Part shown: positions 34,648-45,782 of the stretch, piece after piece
How the letters are laid out: the number at the start of each line of letters is the position of its first letter
Position numbering within the stretch: position 1 is the stretch's first letter
Assembly: GCF_029168945.1 (NCBI RefSeq)
Contig: NC_083605.1
Location: 34,795,280 to 34,859,279 of the forward strand
DNA from: Cannabis sativa
Taxonomy: Eukaryota; Streptophyta; Magnoliopsida; Rosales; Cannabaceae
DNA length: 64,000 bases
Reading direction: 5' to 3'
The notes under the pieces: generated by a model
What the model was told of the DNA's origin: nothing
The model's input: the letters and a program-made list of their open reading frames with translations, nothing else
Databases searched by the model: none
Made by a program: the position numbers and the translations under genes

Positions 34648-35499
34648 TTGCAACGGGCAATGGGTACAAAGCTGAAATTCAGTACAGCATTCCATCCTCA
34701 GACAGATGGTCAGTCCGAAAGGACAATTCAGATATTGGAGGACATGTTGAGAGCCTGTGTTATGGACTTTGAAGGCTCATGGAATAAGTATCTACCGTTG
34801 ATAGAATTTTCTTACAACAACAGTTACCAGAGTACGATAGGGATGGCTCCCTATGAACTATTATACGGTAGGAAATGTAGATCTCCCATCCATTGGGATG
34901 AGACAGGGGAGAGAAAATACTTAGGTCCAGAGTCAGTGCAACGGACCAATGAGGCGATAGAGAAGATAAAAGCTAGAATGCTTGCCTCACAGAGCAGACA
35001 GAAGAGTTACGCAGATCCGAAACGCAGAGATGTTGAGTTCCAAGTAGGGGAACATGTGTTTTTACGGGTATCTCCGATGAAGGGGATCAAACGTTTCGGG
35101 AAAAGAGGCAAGTTATGCCCTAGATTTACAGGACCTTTCGAGATTCTCGAGAAGATAGGTCAAGTGGCATATCGGTTAGCATTGCCTCCAGCTTTATCAG
35201 CAGTTCACAACGTATTCCATGTCTCGATGTTGAGAAAATACGTTTCAGATCCCTCTCATATACTCAGTTATGAGAGCCTTGAGCTACAGCCAGACATGAC
35301 TTATGAAGAACAACCAGTGCAGATCCTGGATAGAAAGGATAAAGTCCTTCGGAATAAGACCATAGCATTGGTCAAGGTTCTCTGGAGAAACAGCAAGGTG
35401 GAGGAAGCCACCAGGGAGCTAGAGTCAGATATGAGAGCTCAATATCCAGAGTTATTCAGGTTAGATTTCGGGGACGAAATCCTTTTAAGGGGGGGATAG
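34648..35499 (+). pseudogene. Tekay-2 integrase C-terminus and chromodomain
   Basis: This is the frame after the 13-base loss. It carries PQTDGQSERT with the catalytic Glu, the [14 protein letters not shown] segment, the GPFEILEKIGQVAYRL core-binding region and a chromodomain (KVLWRNSKVEEATRELESDM). The chromodomain Trp found in Tekay-1 is Arg here (EEATRE versus EEATWE). Chromodomains of this clade guide integration to heterochromatin. The stop at 35497-35499 overlaps the polypurine tract. Confidence 0.9.
35487..35498 (+). other. Tekay-2 polypurine tract
   Basis: AAGGGGGGGATA lies at the end of pol, two bases before the 3' LTR. Confidence 0.8.
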
Positions 35500-35500
35500 T

Positions 35501-37851
35501 TGTAAAGCCCGCTTAGGTTAATTTGGAAATTAGCAGTTAATTATGATTATTTATGAAAATTATTTATAGCTATTTAAATAATTTATTATACTGTTATTTA
35601 TGGAATTCAGAAATGCATTGCTATGTCATTCAGTAGTTTTCATATTTTGCATTTCTGGTGCCCGGTATTTTGGAACCCGGCGTTTGGCTCAGTAGAAATC
35701 ACAACTTAGTATGTTAGTAGTTTGGGACGGTTTATTAGACATTGAGAATATCGGGAATGGCCGGGAATTTAGAATTTCCCAAAATACCCCTTTAGTGTGT
35801 TTTATGTGATTTTAGTGTGGAGGGGCAAAATGGTCTTTTTGCCCCAAAGAGATTTTGTCTTTTAGTGATTTTATTATTTGAAAATAAATGTTTATTTTAT
35901 ATGTTTGTTGGCTGAAATAAAATGTTAATAGGTGGCTTTTATTTCATTATTCCATTTTATCAAAAAAATTACAAAGTAAAGAAAAGAAGAAAAATTTCAA
36001 AAAAACTCTCATTCTCTCTCTATTTTCGGCCAAGTCTTGGGCTGCTAGGGCTGGGTGTTTTTGCTCAAATTCTTGTGATTTTCATCTCCTCTTTGTGTAA
36101 TCTAATAAAGGTTTGATCGCTTAGAACCTCTCTTTGTGTTTTCTTGTGTTTTAAGAAAGGATGGTATGATGCATGCTTGATTTTAATGTGTTCTTGCTGC
36201 TGTGAATTGAGGTTAATTTCTATGGTTTAATCTTGCTATTTTAAGTGGTTTAGAGCTTGTATATGCATGAAAATTACTTTGTTTCAAGTTTGGAAGTTCT
36301 AGCTCAAAAAAGTGATTTTTAGAAGAAAATGTTGTGAATCTGTTGTTGTGTTGTTGTTATTGTTTTTAATTGTTTTCAGAGGCTTAGTTAAGCTTGATTA
36401 AGTAGAATTAAGCCGGTTTGATTGCATGTTGTTTAGATTTGCTCAAGTTTGAGTTTAGAACTCAAAGCTTGAGCTCCAATGGTGTTTTCCATTTCTGTGC
36501 ATTCTGGGTAGGTTTGATGCTTTAGAAATGTTATTTGGGATATATGGAGTAGGTCTGGAAGGTTTGAATCAATTTGGAGTTGAATTGGTTGAGATATGAA
36601 TTTTTAAAATTCTGTCTGCGAGGAACCGAAATTCCGGTTGTGCATCCGGAATTCCGGATGGGCTTCGAAAATTCCCAGAACCGGAATTCTGGTTGGGCAA
36701 CCGGTCTGCCGGTTGGGGAAATTTCAGAAACCCGTGTTTTCCTCATTTTTTATGTTTTAGGGGGTATTGCCATGCTTTTTATCGATAGGGAAACTTTTAG
36801 TTCCTAGTTTAAGTCCCCGGGAAGTGATTTAGCGTGTCACTTATAGTGTTGTGATTTTTATGGTTTAGGAGCACATGTCCGTAGCGCGGCTAAAGTTCCG
36901 GTCGGGTTGGCACACCTGAATTCGGAATCCAGGTAAGATTAGTATAACAGTATGCATATGTAGATTACATGTTTAGCGAGCATGTAGGAAGCCTATTAGA
37001 TTACATTAGTTATGTATGTTGGCTTCGAACCATCCAACCCTGTCACGTCGGTACAGGCTGGAGTATGACCGACGGCGGAGTATGACCGGTTGGACCGATC
37101 AGTGACACTTGGTTGGTGGTTCCGTACTATTGACGTATCCCGTCGGTACGACAGCCGGAGTATGACCAGCGGCGGAGTATGACCGGTTCGACCGATCAGG
37201 AGGATATAGTAACACGTCGATACGTGGAGTATGACCGGCGGCGGAGTATGACCGGTTCGACCGATCAGGTTGTTACGTGTCAATAGTACCGTCCCTATGA
37301 ACGTTCAGAACTCAGTACCATGTTGGACATGGCAATAGTGGCTCAGTACCGTGTTGGACACGGCAGTAGCGGGACTCAGTATCGTGTTGGACACGGCAGT
37401 TAGGGTTATGATCAGGGGTATGGGCGTCTGATCATGACCGGGATTATGTATGAATATTATTATGCTTTTCTTACTGAGTCTGTCGACTCACAGTTCTACG
37501 TTTATGTGTAGGTAAAGGCAAGGCTAAAGCTGATGGACCGTGAGCGAGCTTGTGAAGATTGTACATGTCGGGGCGGTTAGGCCTGGAGCGTACGATCATC
37601 GGGACAGCGAGGCTGATTTTGTAACTGGTCGTTAGACGACATTTATTTTGTGTATCAGTTAAACAGTTAAATCTTTTTGTAAATGATTTTATAATCAGGA
37701 TCCCGAGTCTTTTGTAATATTGTTTTATAAGTTTAATTAAAAAGCAAAAATTTAATTAATCACGTTTTTCTATAAACCTCGTTGATTAGCAACGAGCTGC
37801 ACAACATGTTTAAAAATCACGTAATACGCCTATGATAGTTAGGGTGTTACA
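35501..37851 (+). repeat. Tekay-2 3' LTR
   Basis: 2351 bases from TGTAAAGCCCGCTTAG to GGGTGTTACA, closely matching 18051-20408. The subrepeat region (37047-37410) is rearranged relative to the 5' copy. Confidence 0.95.
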
Positions 37852-37856
37852 ATCTA

Positions 37857-39470
37857 GATGGTTATAATTCTATATTTAATTAAATACAAGAAAATACATA
37901 TAGTTTAGCTTAGAATATAAAATTCTTTAAACTATGGTTTTCTTAAATTATTTCAAAATAAATAAAATTAATTATGTTGCTAATCAATTTTATTAGGTTA
38001 AACTAGTTTAATTAACCTAGTACAGTTATTCAAATCAGGCAAATGGGCCTTCACAATTGGGGTGGTTCATGTGAGGGGGTGCTGGGTTCAGTATGTCGTA
38101 CCCACTACTATGGCTCCCAACTCTCACACAAGGCCCAAAAGAGAGGAATTTAACCTTAAAATGAACATCTGTTATTAATTGAATAGGCCCCAAAACTAAA
38201 TGGGCCTAAATAAAATCTATCAAGAACTATGACATTTTATTTAGCAACATCAACCTATATGCATCTATAATGAAATTAAACACATAAGCTCACACAGGCA
38301 CACTTTGGATGGGTCATATCATGTTGCTAGGTCATACACAGATGAAAGAAGATTGTAAATATACCTGTTACAAATTATTTAGTTGACCAAGGGAGCCATG
38401 AGTTAAAATCAGATCATGGATCTGTCAACAAGTTAACCATGGCTATTTGCAATCAAGCAATAATAGGTTTTGAAAACTTACACATAAGCTAAAACACATA
38501 CTCCTGCAACAATGTTAGCTGGATAGTTGGAAGTAGGATTTATTTAATTTTAAATTAAATAATTAATTAAATAAAAAATATTTTCGAAAATTTTTAAAAA
38601 AAATTTGAAAAATTTGAAAATTTAAAAAAAAGTTTAAATTTAAAATTAAACCTACAATTTTGAAAAATTAAGTTTCAACCAACCTAAATATCATTTCAAA
38701 ATTTGCTAACTACTTTTAAAATTTAAATGTTATTTTATAAATAAAAATTAAAAAAGATAAATGAATATCTTTTTCAGATTTTAAATGTAATTTAAATAAA
38801 TAAAATAATAAAATTTAAAAGTTAGCAAAATATCTTACATCTTTTTAAAATTACATGATTATAGTTATCTTATTTTAAATTTAAATAAGGTCAAATTATT
38901 TAAAAAAATATATTTAATTTAAAAATTTAAAATCTGACCTTAAATTTAAAAATAATATAGACAATTAAGCAAAAAAGATAGATACTAACTATTTTTAAAT
39001 TCAAATTACACTAATATCTTGAATTAAATTTAAAAAATATTAAATTAATTCATAATGATAATTAGAATTGAATTAGGAATAGTAATAGTATAAATATAGA
39101 ACTACACAAAAATATCGGAAGTTAATTCCATGAAAAAGCTTGAAAAAACGAAGAAAAACGAAAAAATTGCGAGCTGTACGGACAGTTTTCGCGCGCGTGG
39201 GGCAGTGACACCATCCCGATATTTTTCGAAACTTCAAAAAATCATAACTAATTCAAATTAAATCGAAATTGAGTTCTGTAAAAAAGTAAATTGCTTAATT
39301 TTTTCCACACTATCCAATAAAAATAATTCCAGTAACAGATATTCAATTATTTTTTATGAAAATTCACAAACACCAATCAATCATCAAATAACACTCAATA
39401 CAACATGATACCATCCAAAAACAAACAAACAATCGTTTTAAAGTCAGAATTTCTTGCAAGTAAATCAATT
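37857..39470 (-). other. Copia-2 leader, right part, non-coding
   Basis: This continues the Copia-2 leader after Tekay-2. It contains the conserved island (38029-38150) and a short GC-rich segment (about 39171-39215) in the place of the island seen in Copia-1. It is otherwise AT-rich without coding content. Confidence 0.85.
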
Positions 39471-39489
39471 ACCATGGCTTTGATACCAA
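39471..39489 (-). other. Copia-2 primer-binding site
   Basis: Read on the minus strand: TTGGTATCAAAGCCATGGT, adjacent to the 5' LTR. One base differs from TGGTATCAGAGCC of Copia-1. Confidence 0.8.
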
Positions 39490-39490
39490 T

Positions 39491-41366
39491 TGTTGGAATT
39501 TATTTTACCAGGATCTTAGATCTACTCACAAGTATGTTTATTAGCACCCTAAATATGAACATTCTAAAACGATGAAATAAACACATATAAAGTTAAAGAA
39601 ACCTTACATTGGGTGCAGCGGACTATAATGACTCCTTCCGTTCAGATATCTAGCCCTTGATTCCTTTCTGTAGCAGAGCATTATCAATATCTGAATCTGG
39701 ATCTCTTTCTCTGAATCTTTGATGCTGAAACTCCTTCTCTGATGATCTTTCTTCACGATCTTCCTCACTATGATTGAGGTATCACTTGTTGTGTGTGGGC
39801 ATTAATCTTACACTAAGAATTTCGAAATCTCAATGAGGAAGAGAGAGAGAGTGGGTTCGGCCAAAGATAGGGAGAGAGAAGGCTCAGTTTTTTCTGAATG
39901 AAAAAGTAGAATATTTAAGTGTAATTTTCCTGAAGCCTTCACCATCTATTTATAGCATTCCACTAGGGTTAGGTTTGAATTATTTGGCATTAAAATAATG
40001 AAAATATCAGTTTAAAAATTCAAACCAAGTGGCCGGCCATGTACAGTAATGGGCCTTACTTGGATTTTGAAGTTTTCTCAATTCTGCATCTGATTTTCTC
40101 AAAAACGCCAATTTTCAAATTCAACCATTTAAATGCCAATTCTAACTATTTAATAACTATAAATAATTATTAAATAATATTGTCATTTATCATATTTATT
40201 AACTGAACCATACAAAGTATCATAATTAACAAATATGCCCCTAAAACTCTTTCTTTACAATTTTGCCCTTACTTAGTGAAAAAATTCACAAATAGACATA
40301 GTCTAATTTGAGAATTATAATTGATTAATCAAAACCAATTACATGAGTCTTACAAGTAATATTATCTCAACTAGTGCGGGGACCATGGGTCTATATAACC
40401 GAGCTTCCAAAAAGTAGATCAAGAATTTATTACTAAAATTCACTAACATATTAATTCTTCGTTGAATCCACGTATAGAACTTAGAATTGCACTCTCAGTT
40501 ATATAGAATGCTCTATATGTTCCACCATATAGAGACATCATTAGTTATCCATTGTTATAATCCTAATTTGATCACTGATCCTCTATATGAATGATCTACA
40601 CTGTAAATGGATTAAATTACCGTTAAACCCTACAATGTATTTAATCCTGAAAACACTTAACCCCGTATAAATGATATTTCAGCTTATGTGAAATGATTAC
40701 TCCACCATTTATTTTTGTTTGGTCAAGCTTGAAGGAGATCATCCTTTACTTACTATTCGTCAGATAGAAGCTATAGATTCCATGTTTATGCTAGCGCTCC
40801 CACTCAATTGCACTACCGTGTTCCCAAAATGTACGTATCACCCTGACCTAAAAGTAGGCTTAACTAACAAATCAAAGAACACGAATAGCCTTTCAAGATT
40901 GAGTCTAATCATAACAGGATTAAGAACATTTGATCTAGGATCAACTTGGCGATATTGACTTGAATAGATTTTACGGTAAGTTTAATTAAATCTAAGTCAA
41001 AGATCAATATCGGTCCCTTCCGATGCATACTCCATGCATCCAACCTGAGCTTTACTTTAACCAATGCTCTGGAAAGAACATAACACTTCTCCAAATGCAA
41101 GTAAACTCTGTTGTAGATTATCATATCAGTAAAACCCTATGTCTGATAAATCTAGGAAACTTTATTCACATAGTCATGTTTACTTTCCAATGTGTTGACG
41201 GCACAATAAACACGATCAAGTATCTGAAAAGGGTTTCAGATGAATTTATACATTATGTACATATAATCCTGTGAACCATGCAACATTAAATGTTATTTCT
41301 GATCTATATTAATAAGTAAATCTGATTATATTTAAATGAGTTTTATTTACGGCATAAAATCCAACA
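39491..41366 (-). repeat. Copia-2 5' LTR
   Basis: 1876 bases, partner of 10339-12226. On the plus strand it starts TGTTGGAATTTATTTTACC and ends AAATCCAACA, followed by the CAAGA duplication. Confidence 0.93.
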
Positions 41367-41371
41367 CAAGA

Positions 41372-43199
41372 TCCAAATGAGGAAGACGTAGCCTCAAGAG
41401 CAGCTGAGGGCTCCGAGGACGAAGAAGGAATTCCTGATGATGACTGCGAGGGAAACCTCGATGAGTATGCCTATAATGAAGGTAGCTATTCAGAGTTGGT
41501 GCTTCTAAGGCAAAAATCTATCGATCACGAAGCTGAGATCGAAGCCCAAAAAGCACGAAACCAAAAAATGCAAGAGGTGATTCTGGCCATGCAAAAAGCC
41601 ATGGAGGCGGCTAGCATCCACGTACATCCCAAGGCAATGACTGCTGGGCCTGGCAAAGAACCAGAGGAATCCTCGCCTAGCACCCAACAGCAAAAGTCTA
41701 GGGAACCTAGCCCCATAAGGTATCCCGCTGAAGGGAACCAAAAGAAAAACCCTACCTCTACCCTAGGGCGAAATAAAAAGGCACAGGATCCGCGAAAGGT
41801 CCGCTTAGATTTCCCGATAGGGAAACGTTCGCAGAGGGGCAAGCTCCAAAAAGGGAGTCTTGGCCCTCAGGATCGAGAGGACCAAAAAAGCGTTTCCGTG
41901 CACCAGGAGCCCGGAGGTAGAGGAAGAAGAGGACAGAGATGTCCTCCCATTAATTTGAGAAATCAAATCAATGGGAATCAAGGTGACCTCTGGGATCACC
42001 TTGACCAAAAGAAATACGGGCCCGCAGTCTCCACGGGAACGTTAAATGAAGGAATCATGACGGAGCTCGCCATACTCCGAAAAGATATCGCCCGAGTCTC
42101 CCGGAGACAAAAAGGGGACGACTCCGACTCAGACTGTGAGGACGGGGAGCCACGTGCTAAGCAAATCCTGGAAGCAGAGCTCCCCAAGAATTTTAAGATG
42201 CCCGAAATGGCAGCTTATACTGGGAACTCCGATTCGAGCAACCACTTGTCGCGGTTTAACTGTGTCATGACAGTCATGAGAGTCAGCAATGACGCGAAGT
42301 GTCTGTGCTTCCCACTCACTCTAAGTGGATCCGCGGAAGAATGGTTCAAGAAGCTAGAACCAGGATCCGTGGGTTGTTGGAACAAGTTGCAGACCAACTT
42401 CCGGAGACAATTTGTCGCCGCACGAAAGGTCAACTTGGAGGTCAGTGCCTTGACTAAAATCAAGAAACTGCCCACCAAGACCTTGAAAAACTACATAAAG
42501 AGGTTCTGAGAGGAAGCCTCGAAGACCAAGAAAGTGGATGACGGACAACAGCTTGCCCTTCTCCAGGCAGGCATCCGTACAGGGACTCCCTTCTGGAACG
42601 AACTACAACAAGAGGGAGCTGCAAGCCTTCAGGACTTCCAGAAGAGAGTCCAAAAATATATCAACCTTGAAGAGGCCCAAGTAGTGGCCAATGGAGGATA
42701 TTATCCCACCGGGATAGCAGGGTACATGCCCGGAGCACCGCCCTCGGGTACTGACCCGACCGCGGCTCCACTAATTAGCGGCATACAGTTCTCTGCTACT
42801 CCCGGATATAGTCAGGGCCAGGCCTTGGCACCCACATCATCCCATTTTAGAAACCCCTCAGGGATAAATGGAAAAGCTCCCTCGCACTCCGCTCCAACCG
42901 CTAGCCTAGCAGGCCCTTCCCAGGGCTCAAGGAGTAAACGATCCTCCAAAGGCAGCAACCGGATGGAGGAGAAACGCCAAAAAAGGGTGTACACTCCCCA
43001 GTACACCCAGTACACGGAGCTGACGGACTCCCAAGTGCGTGTGTACTTTGCTACTAGGGAAAATACGCACTACCGGAGACAACCTCCCTTATACAAGGAC
43101 AGCTCCCGGAGGGATCCAAACAAAAGATGCGAGTACCACAACGACATTGGGCATAGCACAAACGAATGCAAGAATCTCAAGGACGAAATTGAAACCTGA
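41372..43199 (+). pseudogene. Tat-1 gag, main part
   Basis: The frame resumes from 10338 and runs through an acidic linker (SEDEEGIPDDD), a Lys/Glu-rich helix, and a long charged Pro-rich region. The retrotransposon gag core follows (NFKMPEMAAYTGN, CFPLTLSGSAEEWF, NKLQTNFRRQF). A TGA at 42507-42509 interrupts it, and the same frame continues with TPFWNELQQEGA and a Cys/His cluster, CEYHNDIGHSTNEC, near the end, as in Tat gag. A one-base loss at about 43196 ends this frame at 43199; the next frame reads LIRLGHLYEWI. The TGA fits decay of a CGA codon. Confidence 0.88.
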
Positions 43200-44167
43200 T
43201 CCGATTGGGCCACCTCTATGAGTGGATCAATAATCGGCTGCCCCACCTCAATCCGGGCCAGGCGACAGGGGTTGTGCCACAGGGAACACCAGGGGTGCAG
43301 TAGGAGTATTGGCTCTAGTTGCTCCCACCGGCGATGCCCAGCACATCCCCGGTCTGCCGCCCAGACCCAACGGGAGAGTAGCCATGATCTCCGGAGGACC
43401 CCATATTGGAGGAACCACCCGCAAAGAACTAAAGCAGTACGTGGGGGCCGTAAAGCACAATGAGGTTTGGGAGGTTACTTAACTCCCAGCTCAAAGGCTC
43501 CGGCTGATGGATCAGCCCATCATGTTCACGGAAGAAGACGCCAAGACGGTGCGCTTCCCTCATCATGATCCGTTGGTCATTGAGACCCCCATCGCCAATA
43601 AAGTGGTGGCCAGAGTCCTAATTGACAACGGAAGTTCCGTGAACCTACTTTTCAAGGAGGCCTTCATTGCAATAGGCCTGATGGACCGAGACCTCTCACC
43701 CAGCCATTCTCAACTCACAGGGTTTAACGGAACAACGCTTATCCCAAATGGGAAAAGTGAGGCTTCCCGTCACTTTGTGCCCGGACACCCCCTAAAGCAC
43801 GTTCAAATACTGCACTTTTGTGGTGGTGGACTGCCCAACCGCTTATAACGCGATCCTCGGCCGACCGGCCCTGGTATATTTTGGCGCAGTCACATCTATT
43901 CGGCACCTGTGCTTAAAGTTCCCTACCCAGGAAGCTGGAATAGGGACGGTGAGAGGAAATCAGGGGGAGGCAAGGCAATGTTACAATGTTGCAACCCACA
44001 TGCCCGTACTGATGGTCCGGGAAACTGTCGAGCCAGGAATGGCTGAAGAAGATGAGTTGGACCCCCGGGTGGGGTCCGAAAAAATTGTGGAACGATGGAG
44101 GATGTCAAGGAAATATCAGTGTGCGACCCCGACTCCACCAAAGTACTCCGGCTGGGAAAAAGCCTAG
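43200..44167 (+). pseudogene. Tat-1 gag/pol junction and aspartic protease
   Basis: After the shift near 43196 and another near 43290, a frame carries MISGGPHIGG and then a TAA at 43480-43482. It continues with MDQPIMFTEEDAK and VLIDNGSSVNLLF, the Tat-type protease site (active Asp 43624-43626, DNGSS instead of DTGA). An extra T near 43815 moves the reading to the frame that carries [16 protein letters not shown] and ends at a TAG at 44165-44167. The protease Asp and the ILGRP landmark are present. The product would be non-functional because of the shifts. Confidence 0.82.
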
Positions 44168-44853
44168 ATCCGGAGGAAAAAGAAAAAAATAATAAAAACA
44201 CTGAAGGGCACCATCGACATTTTTGCATGGCGCCAAGAGGACATGACCGGCATAAGTCCCCATGTCATCACCCACGTCCTCAACGTCAACCCGGACATGC
44301 CACCAGTCCAACAAAAACGACGTCCCCTCGACTCGGCAAAGGCCGAAGCCCTAGAGAAAGAGGTGGACAAGCTTCTGACGAACAACATGATCCGCGACGT
44401 ATACTATCCGGAATGGCTAGCCAATTCGGTCCTGGTGCCCAAGCTGAACGGAACTTGGCGAATTTGTGTAGATTTCACCGATCTAAATAAAGCTTGTCCG
44501 AAGGACTGCTTCCCGCTGCCCAGGATCGACCAGATTGTAGATGCCACTTCCGGATTCAAATTACTATCCTTCATGGACGCCTACGCCGGGTATAACCAAA
44601 TAAAGATGCACACGGCAGACCAAGAGTGCACTAGCTTCAGGACCGATAAGGGGGTATACTGCTACCTAGTCATGCCTTTCGGACTGAAGAACGCTGGAGC
44701 GACCTACCAGAGAATGGTCAACCGAATGTTCAAGGGCCTCCTAGGGAAAAACATGGAGGTATATGTGGACGATATGCTCGTAAGGTCTAAAGCATGCAAT
44801 AGCCATGCAGACGACTTAGAAGAGTGTTTTGAGGTAGTCCGGATATACGGCAT
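44168..44853 (+). pseudogene. Tat-1 reverse transcriptase, first part
   Basis: In frame after the TAG, a short linker (DIFAWRQEDMTGI) leads into RT: WLANSVLVPKLNGTWRICVD, FPLPRIDQIVD, SFMDAYAGYNQI, LVMPFGLKNAGATYQ and the catalytic YVDDMLVRS at 44762-44788. The motifs are intact. The frame is cut at 44854 by Athila-1 within VVRIYG and resumes at 51080. Confidence 0.92.
44849..44853. other. Target-site duplication of Athila-1, left
   Basis: GGCAT is repeated at 51075-51079. The Tat-1 RT frame continues exactly when one copy is discounted. Confidence 0.95.
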
Positions 44854-45638
44854 TGTTAGGCTAAAATTAGTCTAAGTTTCGAGTCATATTTTCGGTTAGT
44901 TTTCACTCTTTGTTTCTAGTTTTAGGGCTATTTTACGCTTGATTCTTTTGTTTCAGGTCCTTGGCTGTTTAAAGAAAGTATGTACAAGAATTGAGGACAA
45001 GTGGTGAAAGAATCGAGAAGAAAAACCAAGATTAGTGCCTCTGCCTGTTCCAGTCGCGACGGGGAATTTGCCAGTTGCGACGGGAACTGGCAGAGAGGAT
45101 CTCGAAGTTTCAAAGTTTAACCCCGTCGCGATGGGGGCTTTGCCAGTCGCGACGGGGACTCAGAGACGGGATTTTTGGGCAGTTTTGTAATTTCACGAAT
45201 TTTAAGGATGAGACTTGTTTTAAATAGATGGAGTTTTTGGAAATTAGGGTTGATTCAGAATTAGAACCCTAGAAACAAAGAAGGAGGCTAGAAGAGCGGC
45301 TTGTGGCAACCCAGATCAATTGCTTCAACTAGTTCTTTCTCTTCTCTTTAATTTTTCTACGCTATTTTCTGTTTCAATGTTAAATCATAAATACTTTTGA
45401 TTAATATTCACTCATCTTGATTAATATTCTCTCATCTTGATTAATATTCACTTGTTTCTTTAAGTATCTTGAATTTCTTTCTTCCTTTTTAAATCATAAA
45501 TACTTTTGATTTGCCAAATAGAATTATAAGTATATTTTAGTAGTAATTAGTCCAATTCCTTGAAGGATCGACCTCACTCCTCGTGAGTTTTACTACTTGA
45601 AACGATACGTACACTTGCGTGTGCTAAATATCGCAACA
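44854..45638 (+). repeat. Athila-1 5' LTR, internally deleted
   Basis: 785 bases starting TGTTAGGCTAAAATTAG and ending AAATATCGCAACA. It lacks about 400 bases present in the 3' LTR (around 50396-50870) and shows a small local triplication of TTGATTAATATTC at the deletion. GTCGCGAC occurs at 45053 and 45146. Confidence 0.9.
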
Positions 45639-45644
45639 AGTTTT

Positions 45645-45662
45645 TGGCACCGTTGCCGGGGA
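45645..45662 (+). other. Athila-1 primer-binding site
   Basis: TGGCACCGTTGCCGGGGA follows the LTR by six bases. It is one base from the TGGCGCCGTTGCCGGGGA motif of Athila elements, taken as complementary to Asp tRNA. Confidence 0.85.
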
Positions 45663-45782
45663 ATTGTATAAAGATTAATATTACCCAAAATTATACTAAC
45701 TTCTACTTTGGTTTATTTTTCTTGCTAATTACTAATCTTTTTCTTGCAATATTTTCTTTATCTATTTCAGGAATCCTAGTGT

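Larger units (their letters stand above)
18051..37851 (+). mobile_element. Tekay-2, Ty3/gypsy chromovirus interrupted by Copia-3
   Basis: A complete plus-strand element with two LTRs of about 2.35 kb, Met-tRNA primer site, gag, protease, RT, RNase H, integrase with chromodomain, and polypurine tract. It is flanked by ATCTA duplications inside the Copia-2 leader. Without Copia-3 it is about 9.7 kb, a normal size for Tekay. Its two LTRs differ by roughly 2% by eye over the first 950 bases. It is related to Tekay-1 but not a close copy. Confidence 0.95.
10339..41366 (-). mobile_element. Copia-2, Ty1/copia-type element interrupted by Tekay-2
   Basis: This is a full-length minus-strand element with 3' LTR on the left, eroded gag-pol, long leader, primer site and 5' LTR on the right, flanked by CAAGA duplications. 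Removing Tekay-2 and the RNase H retrocopy leaves about 10.3 kb, close to the 10.1 kb of Copia-3 and of the first Copia-4 unit. It landed in Tat-1 gag. Its LTRs differ by roughly 3% in the first 430 bases by eye, so it is the oldest of the inner insertions. Confidence 0.93.

Noticed and set aside
41505..44388. Antisense frames opposite Tat-1 gag, protease and RT
   Set aside because: They follow the codon structure of the sense gene and have no independent motif.
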